Shown here one piece after another: positions 23,090 through 35,358 of a stretch of 64,000 bases of DNA; positions within the stretch are counted from its first letter, which is position 1; every line of letters starts with the position of its first letter. The translations under genes and the position numbers were made by a program. The stretch covers positions 1-64,000 of the forward strand of contig MU119255.1 in NCBI GenBank assembly GCA_014904845.1, written 5' to 3'. Below the pieces are notes generated by a model that was not told where the DNA came from, made no database searches, and was given only the letters and a program-made list of their open reading frames with translations. This DNA comes from Acephala macrosclerotiorum. Its lineage: Eukaryota; Ascomycota; Leotiomycetes; Helotiales; Mollisiaceae.

Positions 23090-26000
23090 TCAACCTTTTT
23101 CGCTCTCGGCTTGATCCGATGAGGCAAGTGTGACGACGAATTGTCGGTTCTTGGGACTCTCTACGATTGGTGCTGTGCCAAAATCGTATTCTGAATCCCG
23201 AACGGACATTGGTACAATTCCATTCAATCCATTCGTGCTACACGCCCGTGCTTGTTCGGCCAAGCGACTAACAGTCGAGTCAAAGTGAACTCTCTTGCTT
23301 TCACGAAGACTTCCATCTTCATGGACATCAAAATAGCGCTTGTTAGCCCTCTTCAATTGTTGTTGCATCTCGAAGGGGTCCTCTGATACTGGTTTAGCCG
23401 AGTCGGCTGTGGATCTCTCGTCACTGTAAACAGTTGACGGCGGCGTATAATAGAATTTCTCTACATCACGAGGAGGTTTGGGGTAGATAGCGCCATAACG
23501 ATAATCTGCACTCGATGCAAATTCATGCGAATGTAGACCATTGCTGCCAGGTGCAACAGACAGGGGAACTTCGGGATTCGGATGTGGCACATCGGCCTTG
23601 CTGTCTTGTCTTTGAACTTCGGGGTCATTAAATAAGCCGCCGATAGACACGCCTACTTCGTTATTGCTGTTGCGATTGACATAACCCCCATTTGTCGCTG
23701 GAGCTGGATTGGTTGCTGGTAGCGGTCGAGGAACCGCGTCTGATTGTCCAAACATGACACATCCGGTATCTTCGAGTTCTCCTGGGGGGTTGATAGACAT
23801 GAAGTCAGACATGGACCTAGGTACCACTTGCTGCAAGCGTTCACAGTCGCAGAATTCGCCCGTGGTGGCCTTACCAGTACACTTCTCGAAGAGCATCGAC
23901 TTTCTATGCCACTGTAGTTGCGATGGGGTGAGGTACAAGTACGGAGAGGATGAACCAGCTTCTTCGCACAGTCTTTTGAGCAGGGGCACACCAGCAGCAA
24001 TGAAGCCTTTGTCTTTTGGTAGAGCCTTCCATCGCGGACACAATCCGAATGAAGGAGATGTTGGGCGAATGAGCTCTCCAAATCCGTGGGCAAGCAGAAC
24101 AACAGCGTTCACCTCGTGAATCAAACTCTGCCAACCGCCAGTGCTTTTCTCGACAGTCGCCTCCTTCCGCCGAATTGGCGATTTCTGATCAACAACTGCC
24201 ATAAACTCGAAGCCCCGGAGCTTAAAGTCCGTCGTAACTTGTGTTGTATTTTCCGCAATTGCATCGTCAGGATTTTGCATCTCAGATAGACCTTCTAATA
24301 GTGCCCAAATGTCTGAAACCAGATCACTGAGGTAGAGGTCTTTAGCCCGATTACGTCGTCTTGGAAGAGTTTCACCGATGCCATATCTATAATGGCTCTT
24401 TCCGCCGCGTAATCGAAGAGATCGGGATCGGAGCCAGTGAGTCGCACGATTTTGCCCTCAACTCGAAATGGTCTCTTGCAATGACGTGTTTGAATGATAT
24501 GTAGTATCACGTCGGACGCCCTGACAAACCATCCCCTCTTGTCCGCCACATCGTAGAGCAATATTGGCATCATCTCGGCCCACTGCATGATTTGCTCAAG
24601 GGGTCCGGCTCGAGACAGAAATAGTCTGCAAGTACCAGAATTTCAAAGTCAGTCTTCACATTTCTCAGAGGCCGAGAAAAATGTCTCAGCTACGGGACAC
24701 CTGAAGTCCAGGATCAAACGATAAAGGAACTGCTCAGAAGCTGACTTACCTGCTATCCTTAGCCCCTATGGACATATTTTGGTTACCGACTAGAAGCTTG
24801 GAGAAGCTGAGGGCCCCACCTGAGCTCTTTGTGGCGTTTGTACTAGGCATAGCAGAGGAATATGTCGTAGCCGTGTAATTGAAGTCATCAGTTCCTAGAT
24901 AAGTCCTCGAAGTCCGCCACCAGCCTAAGAATGTTCGAGTACTTTGCAGGCTGTCATGGCCGACTTCATCTAGCAAAGCCCTGTCCGGACAACGGATCTT
25001 CACTTCAGAATATGGTAGACGGGTCTTGGCGGAGTGATGGATGAGATGCCATTGGATAGATCCCTCATGCCGCTTTACTGGGACAAGCATAGCGGATAGG
25101 CCCTTCAGAAGTAATCCTCCTTCGAACTCCACAGCGTACCGAGCACCCCCTAGAGCGGCCATCATCTCGATTGAAATTTCTAAGCCCGTCTCGTCGTTGT
25201 CCCGAGGAGGAACGGGAAATTCTCGCGCGATCACAGGATTGATGAAGAGAGGATACCAGCAGCTATCTTCACCTTCACGTAATGGTACGGTCTGGAATGC
25301 CATGTTGAACCTGTCTTTGAACGTACCGGAGGGACCAAGGCTGAAGTTGAGTTCTGAATATTGTACCTCTTCCGAAGACGACGTTCGGAACGCGGCAGCC
25401 ATCCAACCGATCGTCTGAACGACTTCCACTATCGTGTCTTTGGAACCCCTAACTTCCACCAAGATGTAAGGCGTATCCAATTTGATAGAGATGTTGAGAT
25501 CGAGAGACTCCACTAGATAAGCAATGATGTTAAATCAAATACGGCACGAGGAAACATGTTTAGAAATTTCAAACTGTTATATCGAAAGAGCGTAAAAATA
25601 TGAGGAGGAAGATGGAAGGGGTTACGTACGATATGAGGTCGCCTCTTGAGATTCTAACGCGGTCTGTATTGCATCAATGACTTTCGTTCCATGGACAGGC
25701 CAATTGGCTTGGACATATTCGCTGCATGTAGCAGCCTGCGCACAATCTGCATTTCCACTCAGAGTGATGACAGTGCCAATAGATTCCGGTACGTCCTCAT
25801 ACTGGTCTTGGATAAAGGATTGTAGACTCCAGTGGACATTAAAAGAAACCCCGAAACAGGTTCCTGCCAAATCTGGTGCGCTGCTCGAGAGGCCTTGGAG
25901 GATCCAGTCACGAATATTTTGACAAGTATTAGTAGTAGTGATCACATAAGGCGAACAAACAGCTGGGTGAACCTCAAAATCGTGCGAGGCAGAGGGAGTC

Positions 26001-28835
26001 GATGTTGAAATCTGGAGATCCTTGTCGGTATCCTGCCTCATCTCCATATGCACAGCTGGGGGCGCTAATGTCTTGGAGCTGCCAGTGCCCGATTGGTCTG
26101 GGGTAGGGTATTCAAATGAGGAATTTATTATGTAGTGAGACCGGTCGAGGTCAGACTGGAGGCTGTAAGGGGTACCAAAATCTCGAAGACTGAAATTGGG
26201 ACTATGCCCATAGGATGTCATTGGTGTGGGCATCTGGTTAGGGGATGCGTTGTGGTTCTCCGCGATACGCATCATTGAAGGAAGTGACGCTGGGAGTGGC
26301 GCTGCGTAATCTCCATATCCAAAAGTGACCGCCTGGAATGGCTGATACTGGGGGTATGGTGGGTAGACAATGTTTTCTGGCGCTAGATAGTTGTGGTATG
26401 CGAAGACTGGAGCATGTAGAGAGAACGGGTGCACCGTGAATGGCTTGTCGGTATCAGTCGGTCGTTCTATCGGCGAAACTATAGTTTCGGCGTTGATATC
26501 TTTTGCCATGACCATGGTAAGGACAGGCAGAGCGATATGCTCCATATGTTTCGTCAAATGCACTTGCAGCTTCTTCCAGGTGTTGAAGGACTTTCCGCAA
26601 AACTTGCAGGGCTCGTCTTGGGCTTTATTTGTTGTCTCATGGTAGCACCGTTCAAGCATTATCCACACGGGCTCCGTCGCTTGAGCTTTCTTTATCGCGG
26701 CCTTAGTCTTTTGCTTTGGTTCCGGCAGCTTATGCTCTCGAACTAGATGCTGTAGGAAATTGTCTTTTCGGTAACAAGGATGTCGACAATCGTCAATCTG
26801 GCACTGCCACCACTCCAGATGTCTGTGGCGTTCATTCTCATGGCGAACGAAGTCAGCTTTGCGTTTGAATAACTTTGGTTCCCTGCAGCTTTCAAACGTG
26901 CAAGTGAATGGCTGCAGATCCTCGTGAATGTGCTTGACCCAATCCTAAGAAAGTAGACGTGTTAGCATAGCCCTTGTATTGAACGTTCCGCAGTTGAGAT
27001 TAAAGAGACTCTCGAGGAAAGACAAGTTCCATTGGGGGCCATTTTCAAATTCAGATGGGTTGAACTTACGGACGGCTTGAAACATTTCTTGACCTTGAAG
27101 CAAATCTGGCACTCGAATTCAGCTGGAAGGTTTCGTACCGGTGGCATAGGAATACCCAGAGGGAAGCTTTCGACCGTGATTGTACCATCTCCAGCGTTTG
27201 AATTTTCGGACAAGTCTACGTCTAGCTGCACCCCGCTGTCGATAGTTTTAGTAAGCTCTCGAGGATTGCCCTTAGGATCTAGGAGTTTCGATGTCCCACC
27301 TAAGGCCAAACACTGATCCGCGGCGGGACAATGACGAGACTCCACGGTCTGTAAATGCTTGATCTTAGATTGCAAGAGATTCTTGTACCGAATCTCTTGT
27401 TGATGTGCAACCCTGCTGACGAGCCAATCGTGCTCAGGACCCATGTCTGGATTCAGCCTCCTCAGATGCGCTTTGAAGCCTTCATGATTGGGAATGATTG
27501 GTTCGGGAGGAGACATCGGCGCACTGTCTTCGTCCTCGTCCTCTTCGTCCTCTTCCTCGTCTCTATCTCGATCCTCAGCTTGTTTTTGGTCAGTATCAGG
27601 GCGGAAGACAGGCGGTCCTCCGTGACTTTTCCATAGTTCCGAAAGACCAGCCGGTGCAGGGACGCCCGACTGTGAAGATTTCATGAGTGTTTTCGCCTCA
27701 TATGGTGGGGTAAGACCTCGCTCCGTCTTGATGGGCGACTCGCGCTTCAGGGGCTTTATGAAACTCATAGAACTCGTTGATCGAGAACGTTTGATCGTGA
27801 AAGAATCGGCTGGCTTCTTAGAATCAGAGGAATACGAGCTACTTTCTCGAGCTAGATTCTTTCGAGGAGTAGTCTGTATTTTTTGGAGCAACTCCCCATC
27901 TCCTTCGGACTGAATATCAGATAGACTATGCAGACTACCACGCCGAGTGCCCCACGCTGTTAGAGACACGATGTCAGTACAAGTCCAATCGAAAAGAAGG
28001 TATACCATTTCCTCAAGAATTTCAGCTTCATTTCATCGCCTCAACTTCACCATAGTGAACCAAAGCAGGAGCGAGAAAAGCTGGGAGAAAGAAACAGCCA
28101 GGAGTTCATCCTATTCTTGGAAGACTTACTGGCTGCACGAGAAGCCAAGGAGACTTCATCTGCTTGGCGTCTGAATCGCATCATAGCCTCATGTGCTGTA
28201 CCAGGTTGAAGGGTCGTCGTAGTTGCGTATGGTAATGATGGCGGGTCGATCCAGGGCCGAGGTTTTAGTGCGAGTCCTACGTCGGCCTGGTCCATATTCT
28301 TGCTCTTGTAGTATATCTGACCCTCAAGAAACCGATTATTGCGCCGGGAATGACTGTCATCATCCAAAGGTACGATATCGTTTCCTTCTCCAGGATCAAG
28401 GCGCACGTCTCGAGTGCCTGGTAGTCGACCATCATCATCATCCTCGACCTCGGGCCCAATCTGGTGTATCCAATTTGAGACCTCTGAGTTCTTTTCTCCA
28501 ATTCGTCGTCGCTCTTCTTGTTCTTGCAGGCTTTCTAATTGCATTTCTAATGCCGACTTCCAACTCTCAGGGTCGAGTGTCCCCTGGCCAATTTTGCTGG
28601 TCTCCCATATTGCCCTCCCGTGTCGAAGTGTCGTATCTGGAAATCGTGGCCCTAGCTCTTTTGTCGGCTCGAAAGAGAACGCAGAGTCATCGTTGAATGC
28701 AAGTCCTAACGTCTTGGTACTGGGATATTCCGCAGTAAATACAGAGTTGGACCATTGTGTATTGCTATATTGGTGCCCTATCGAGGCTTCTGTGTTGAAT
28801 CCCGCGTCGCCACTGAAGAATCCCGAATCGCTCAT
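23090..28835 (-). pseudogene. Very long C2H2 zinc-finger protein with unknown C-terminal domains, one frameshift
   Basis: Five exons: 28835-28130, 27956-27070, 26944-25630, 25511 or 25512-24750 (phase fits 25512), 24625-23090; all introns GT-AG and in phase. The ancestral product would be about 1735 residues. Order: acidic, Ser-rich N-terminus with a DRDRDEEEDEEDEDED run; Cys/His cluster from FECQICFKVKKCFKP across the exon 2/3 joint (residues ~515-660, several C2H2-like units ending CKFCGKSFNTWKKLQVHLTKH); Pro/Tyr-rich linker; then two domains widespread in uncharacterised fungal proteins, VEVVQTIGWMAAAFRTS and WYPLFINPVIAREFPVP...LGGARYAVEFEGGLLLKG; then a region around HEVNAVVLLAHGFGELI. 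Total coding length is one base short of a multiple of three: the frame changes between 24330 and 24370, before SDLVSDIWALLEGLSEM. The zinc fingers suggest a nuclear role; the C-terminal function is unknown. Confidence 0.7.
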
Positions 28836-29768
28836 CGTGAGTACTGGAATAGACTCGAGATTCTGCTCGCAGATTATCAATTATTGTATCAAACGAGGAG
28901 ATGCTACACTCACTCAAAAGACTCCTACCGACGACGGTCGTCAACAAAAGAGTCAGCCTTGCAGTGTTGCGGGATGTGCCAACCTGTGTAGCTCCATGCG
29001 GTAACAGCAATTGGAAATATGACGAAAGAATAGAAGCGACTCAGAAAATGAATGAAGCCATCATGAGAAGGCTGAGCATGCGCGCGGCTGAGCTGCAGCC
29101 GGGAACGCGATGCAGCTGCAGCTGGACACAGCCACATCTTCACCGGTGAAAATCTTGGCAAGGCCAGGAATGGAATTGAGGCTCGGCTTTATCACGCGTG
29201 ATTCTCTCACCGAGATAGTCGAGAGGGAAAGGTCTTAATGGCAGTGTGCTGATATGCAAAACAGTGTGCGACTGAAGTAAAGATAGCAACGGGGTTAAAA
29301 GGTTGGTCCGTGAGCCATTCGGCGCCGATGTAAGTCCGAACCTCTTATCTCCGAGATATAACAGAGTGAAGCGTCTTCTATCTTATGATTGTTATCGAGT
29401 GTAACGAAATTATGTCACATAGTACTCTCCAAGTTTTAGATTTTATGTTCTGCATTATTCCGAAGAATCTCGAGCCTTCATCTTCCTACGCTCGATAGCT
29501 GTAGAGAGAAAGCTAGGGCGTCTTTAGAGCACTCTAGCACGAATCAAGCGTAGTCTCATCCAAGGCTTGGACGTTTTCGCGTGTGTCAACACTATCTTCA
29601 CGTTAAAAATCACTCAAGATGCATCAATACTCCCTTTCGAGTCGGTGCGCTCGAAAATTCCGAGCTTCCGATCGAATTTTTGAGTTTGTTGCTCCTTACA
29701 AAACGGTCCTTTGTTCCATGGACAACCACCGCGCGTTGGCAGATTCCCAAGCAGTGGATATAAACAAC
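28836..29768. other. Divergent intergenic region, nothing recognised
   Basis: Between two divergent transcription-factor-like genes, so it should hold both promoters. GCAGCTGC-type palindromes cluster near 29090-29125. No other feature. Confidence 0.4.
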
Positions 29769-32700
29769 ATGTCTCAGTCCTCTTCGGAAAAACCGTTGCT
29801 GGTTGCGGTGCGTTGCATGCCCCTCACCTGCTTGGTGTTGCAACAGTTGCGTTACGGTTCGCTTGAAAGCCTCGAGCCCCCTTTCCTCATTTAGTTCTGC
29901 GTCATCCCCCTCAACAGCCGAGGACTTTGTAGTGCATCAAAGGCCGAATTGGCTACTTTCATATGACTACATCTAGTCTTGCTCTCAGGAGTTGTTCGTT
30001 GCTGCCATCTTCGTCGCTGACCGGTATCGAATATATAGTGCGATGGTTGCCATTCCAGGAAAGTAAGTCCCAAATACAGTGCTTCAGTGAAAAGGTTTAG
30101 CTCACAATCTTTAGATTAAGTGTGATAGAACCAACCCGTGCGGCAACTGCAAAGATTCGAGTGTGAAGTGCCGCCGAGACCGGCCCACGTTGCCTCGGAA
30201 GCCTCGCAGAAACATCTCTGAGCAAGTGTACGTATTCCATTGTCCGTCTAGCTTTGCCCACTCTCGCCTCACTATTCGTTATTTTTAGAGGAAGCCATGG
30301 AAGGACAGGTTGTCTATGAAAGCGGATGAGCCTTACGGGTTCCGTGCCTCCTGAAATTCCCAGAGTTATCAAAGACTCATTGTCCCATCTTTTGATGACT
30401 CTCGTCGAGATAATCACGGTATGTTCAATGCGCTGACACTGGCTTGTAGTAGCGATACCATTGAAGAGCTCAAGGAAAGACTCGCTGTCTTGGAAAATAC
30501 TGTCTCGCATCTGGTTTCAAATGGAGCTACCGCGCAAATATCATCTCATCAAAGTCCGATCTCTACTGGAAGAATCGCACAATCCAACTTGCCAAACAAA
30601 CGGAGCATCGGTACTGCTTTTGGCAAGAATGTCCAAGCTGGAGTGGAACAATCATCCTCAGGGTACTCGACGCCATTATTTTCGGTCCCAGAGGCCCAGG
30701 AGGCCATTCAAAAAGAGATTGAGAGTGCTCCCAACCTGAGCGATAGGAGACGGGCTGTTTTCAATGCTGCGATCAACTCTCTGAAACAAGGATTGGATGC
30801 ATTAGAGGGCGAAAGTAAATTATCTTACGGATCGCTAGAATCATCGGGAGACGCCTTACAATCCCCAACTATTCCCCCTCCCGAGTTGATTCATTGGATC
30901 CTACAACGTGCGCGCAGCTCCCAAGAAACGCCGATGATAATGGCTGACAACGTCTAACTCGACCATATGCTGATAGTGGACCCTGGGCATTCAATTGTTT
31001 CCTGCCATTGCTTTCAAAAAAGTCGTTTGTGCGAATGTATCATCAACTATATGAGACGAAAGATGGCGATTACGACATTCAAATCTTATTGATCATCACC
31101 GCAAATACATACAGCTATCTAACAGATGTCATCATGCCGGATACCGATGAGAGCGGACTCTAAAAGATCATGGCTGGGCAAATTGCTGCCTATCTCGCAA
31201 CTGCACGAGCAGCTACAGCACAACTCAGCCTGCTAGCAGCACCAACACTGATCAACTTACAAGCACTGTGCCATGGTGTGAGTCAATTCATCACTGTTTT
31301 GACTTGTTAGTTAACCATCCATAGGCTATCGTTTCTCAAGAAGCGGGTGATCTTGGTTCCGCATGGTCTCTCACACCGGCGGGATCTACCATGTGCCTTC
31401 GCCTTGAACTGCACCGCAAGCAAAATCAGTTCAGACGTCCTGATACTCCACATGATACGGTTTGCGAAGCGTATTACTGTCTGACGTTTTGTTATGTGTA
31501 AGTCTTTACTTTTTGTCCTTAGTCTCCCCCTTGTTTTGAGTTTCAAGCATTTCAAAGGAGGCCATCTTTCCCAATGCATTAAAAATCAATACTCCCGAGT
31601 AAATCTCAGCAGCTGACTTTGGGCCTCTCATTAATAGGAATGATAAGGGCCTTGCTATGAGTCTGGGTCGAAGCTCGCACTTCAAAGACTCCGAGATTGA
31701 AGTCGACCTATTGAAAAAACCAGATCCAGAAAACTCGCTCAAAAGGCAAGTAACACCGCCCCAGTCCTTCGCCCTTGTGGCTCTGCGAGTCTAGAATGTT
31801 CCGGCATTCCTGGGACATCTATTTCTGGGACATCCTCCCCATCTCTTCAAAAAAGAAAAAAAAAAAAAAAATTCCGGACACCGAGATTGGGGTACATTTA
31901 CCAGTTCTACATTGATCTCGCCATTATACAATCTGGAATTGTCCACGATCTGCAATCCAGATCAACCCACCGTGATCCGAATGAAGTTGACATCATTTTG
32001 AACCTGCTATTACATAGACTGGATGAAATTTGGCAGAAAATTAGGATCGTAAGCCATCGTTCAACCCAGAGATTTGAAGTACGGGTGTTGACAGCGTAGC
32101 AGGCACAAACCGAAGCAGAAAAGACTCTACGAGATCAGTGGATTGACCCTAGCTTTGAATGGCTAATGGTAGATTTCACATTCTACAGTCTCAAAGCTGC
32201 ACTATTAACTGCGCCCGCTCTGTCTCACAAGTCGCGAGCACGACACAAGAACGCTGCTCTGGAAGCAGCACGTGCTTCGTTGAACGAGCTTCAAAAAGCT
32301 AGGCATTTCGCGTACATGGAGGACCACCCTGTCGAACTTTTGAAAAGTGCCTCGCACTGATAGATTGTCCCTTCTTCTATCGGTGATTTTCAGATGGATA
32401 ATTACTGACTTGTTCAAGGACAATTTTATACTTCCCCTTCACGTCCTTTTTCATCCTCTTCTGCAATGTCGCTACGACGAACTATCTTCCCGACTACAAC
32501 TCCATGAAAGAATTCGTTGTCCACTTATCCGAAGTTCGAGAAACCTCACAAGCCATGGCAGAACTCCACAATCTCTGTCAGGCTTTCTGTACATTGGCAG
32601 CTACATTATTGTCGGCGCCAGAGTCCGCTTCCAAACGTCTGTCCATTAGCGAAGGAGCCAACAGTAGCGAAACACCACCCCGCAAACGTCTGAAGAGTGC

Positions 32701-32995
32701 GTGCACAGAGAAGATGGCATCGATGCCTGTCGAAAGTACTATCAATACATTGAATCCCATGTCTTACAATGGTACCAGTGACACCTCTATGGCCGATGGA
32801 ATGGCGCCACCTATGGCAGACAATTTCGGCCCAAAAATGTCCCTCCCAGTCGGGGATATTAACTATGGTCCTATACCATATGTGGATAACGACTCTTCAC
32901 TTTGGCAGCTGCTGGATACGCAACCGAGGCTACAGTGGTTAGATACAGATCTTAGTGCGTTTGATAACATGTGGGGGGATCCGAATCTTTATTAG
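29769..32995 (+). pseudogene. Zn(II)2Cys6 transcription factor (fungal-specific), disrupted
   Basis: The binuclear zinc cluster is split over three small exons that join in phase: 29769-29807 (MSQSSSEKPLLVA), 30039-30062 (24 nt: CDGCHSRK), 30115-30227 (IKCDRTNPCGNCKDSSVKC...). This gives the canonical CX2CX6CX5CX2CX7C. The next exon starts at 30450 (SDTIEELKERLAVLE, a coiled coil), followed by the middle homology region typical of the family: LSDRRRAVFNAAINSLKQGL, EAGDLGSAWSLTPAGSTMCL, NDKGLAMSLGRSSHF. Lesions in the expected frame: TAA at 31161-31163, TAG at 32097-32099, a TGA where Trp fits near 32403, and a one-base phase clash around 30908-30977. The last part, 32500-32995, ends in an acidic/aromatic tail like an activation domain. 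The first two stops fit CAA/CAG-to-TAA/TAG changes. An alternative in-frame start is at 29718. Confidence 0.8.
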
Positions 32996-33505
32996 GATAT
33001 ACTTCCCAGCTACCAGGCTTGTGAGTACAGGTACGACTGATGTCTTTCGTTGACGGGGTCATTATTGCCCTGTTGAGGCCCAAAGTCTGTGTTTATATAC
33101 CCTCCCGATAGAGTTACATAGATTCGAATCATACAGCATAGACGTAAGCAGCATTCATAGGTGGTGGTAATTGGAGTACTTGGTCGGCGTTAAGTTAGGA
33201 CAGACTCGACGTTCAAATTATTACCGTTGAAATCCCGGCTCATCTGGCATGAGGCATTACAGTCTAGACTGATCTTTTATCTCCTCCACTCGTCATACCA
33301 TCTTGAATCATGAAAGTTTCGCTCCCCGGGGAACGATATCCCGCTGGCGGCAAATCAGGGGCTCGCTTCCGGCAAAACGCTTCCCGAATTTTTAGAACTT
33401 CCAATGATGCTCTCTCTTTCCCCCCAACAACACCCCACCTCAACTTGTATATCAACCCTCACCACCCACCATGCCTCCCCCTACCCTTCTTCAAGCTCAT
33501 CCACA
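32996..33505. other. Intergenic, promoter of the dehydrogenase
   Basis: No gene. An open frame continuous with the dehydrogenase extends up to 33404 and could add a Ser/Thr-rich N-terminus. Confidence 0.4.
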
Positions 33506-34849
33506 ATGGCGCCTTCGGCAACAATCGAAGCCTCAAACGGCACGACCGGAATCGCCGCCCCGGGCCGACAATCCTACTCAATCGCCTTGATCCCCGGAGA
33601 TGGCATCGGCATCGAAGTCATCCATGCCGGACAAGTCATCATCCAACACCTTGCGAAAGCATTGGATACTTTTGATTTGAAATTCGAGGAGTTTGATTGG
33701 AGTAGTGCGAGGTATAAGAAGGAAGGGAAATATTTGCCAGATGATGCGTTGGAGCAGGTGCGGAAGTTTAATGCTATTTTGTTTGGGGCTGTTGGTGCTC
33801 CAGGTATGCCTTCCCTCTTGCTCGCAGACTCCCAATGGGTCAAAATTACCGAATTGGGGACTGACAATACATTCGCAGATGTACCAGATCACATCTCCCT
33901 CTGGGGATTGAGACTCGCGCTCTGCCAACCGCTACAACAATATGCGAATGTTCGCCCGACTCGAATTCTACGAGGCACTACCTCTCCTCTCTCCAATTGC
34001 CCTCGCGGAGATCTGGACTGGGTCATTGTACGAGAGAATAGCGAAGGAGAATATGCCGGCCATGGGGGAACCTCTCACATAGGACAAGAATGGAGTATGG
34101 CAACCGAAGTATCTATCTTCACCTACCACGGTTGCGAAAGAATAATGCGCTGTAAGCCGCACTTCTCTTCATCTTGCCTCTTTGATTCTGCTATATGGGG
34201 ATCTCCTGGGCAGAACCACACTTCCCATCCATCCCTCTTTCCCAAAACATCCCACTAACCCCCCACAGTCGCATTCGAAACAGCCCGCTCCCGCCCCGCC
34301 AAACACCTAATTGTCGTAACCAAATCCAACGCCCAACGCAACGGCATGGTATTCTGGGACTCAATCGCCACCTCCGTCTCCGCAGACTTCCCCAACGTCA
34401 AATGGGAGAAAATGCTCGTAGACGCCATGACCACCCGCATGGTCTTAAAACCCAAATCTATCGATACAATCGTAGCGACGAATCTACATGCGGATATCTT
34501 GAGTGATTTGGCAGCTGCGTTGGCGGGGAGTATTGGGATTGCGCCGACGAGTAATTTAGATCCGACGAGGAGTAATCCGAGTATGTTTGAGCCGATTCAT
34601 GGGTCTGCTTTTGATATTACGGGATTGGGGGTTGCGAATCCGGTGGCTACTTTTTGGACTAGTGCGGAGATGTTGAGGTGGCTTGGGCAGACTGAGGCGG
34701 CTGAGCTGCTTATGCTTGCTGTTGAAAACGTCACAGAGGGTGGGATCAAGACCCAAGATCTAGGAGGCAAGTCAAAGACGGTAGAAGTCACTGATGCAGT
34801 TTGCGCAGAGATTTCAAAGCTCACTTCTGCACCAGGTAAGAAGGTATAA
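33506..34849 (+). CDS. Tartrate/D-malate-type NAD-dependent decarboxylating dehydrogenase (isopropylmalate dehydrogenase superfamily)
   Basis: Beta-decarboxylating dehydrogenase acting on a 2-hydroxy acid with NAD and a divalent metal. Exons 33506-33803, 33879-34151, 34269-34849 join in phase to 383 residues; introns 75 and 117 nt, GT-AG. Family marks: IALIPGDGIGIEVI, FGAVGAPDVPDHISLWGLRL, VIVRENSEGEYAGHGG, the catalytic Lys in TKSNAQRNGMVFWD, metal-binding Asp in VDAMTTRMVLKP and NLHADILSDLAAALAGSIGI, and FEPIHGSAFDITG. The SLWGLRL loop and the lack of the isopropylmalate-specific segment favour the tartrate dehydrogenase branch over LEU2 or mitochondrial IDH. ATG 33506 is chosen since the family usually starts close to this point. 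Cytosolic unless the upstream open frame is used as a presequence. No lesions. Confidence 0.85.
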
Positions 34850-35358
34850 CATCGCATGTAGTAATTTATGGTCTACACTCAAACCCTTTGAAAACCTAGC
34901 GATGTGAAGTACGTTCTTGCGTGAATAGTGTGTCAGGGTGGAGCAGTATAAGGCTGTTACGTTAACGGACAATTAACAAAGCTCATCCCACGATTTCTGA
35001 CACTCATGTGGGAATGACAACCAACAAATTGAAGATCATCGATCAAAGTATATGCATTGAAACCGCCCGTGCTGTTAAACCACCATAGTACGTTCTACAG
35101 ATTCAATCCTCAGATTTCGGTATATCATACAAAAAAAAAGACGACCCTCTTCTACAACAGATTCCTAACTCCTGTGATTTGATTCCATCGAATCGTTTCG
35201 TTCCAGTTTGCTCATCGTCAAAAGACGAACTAATTCTTGCTGCCCTAAATGCCACGCTGAAAAAGCAAGATTTGAAATCGCAATCAGAAACGAAACTTCT
35301 GCTCATGCATCCATCCACTGGCCTCGGCTCCACTCCGCTCCGTTCTTGTCTTTCACGC
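34850..35358. other. Intergenic between convergent genes
   Basis: 3' flanks of the dehydrogenase and SEC7. Nothing recognised. Confidence 0.5.
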
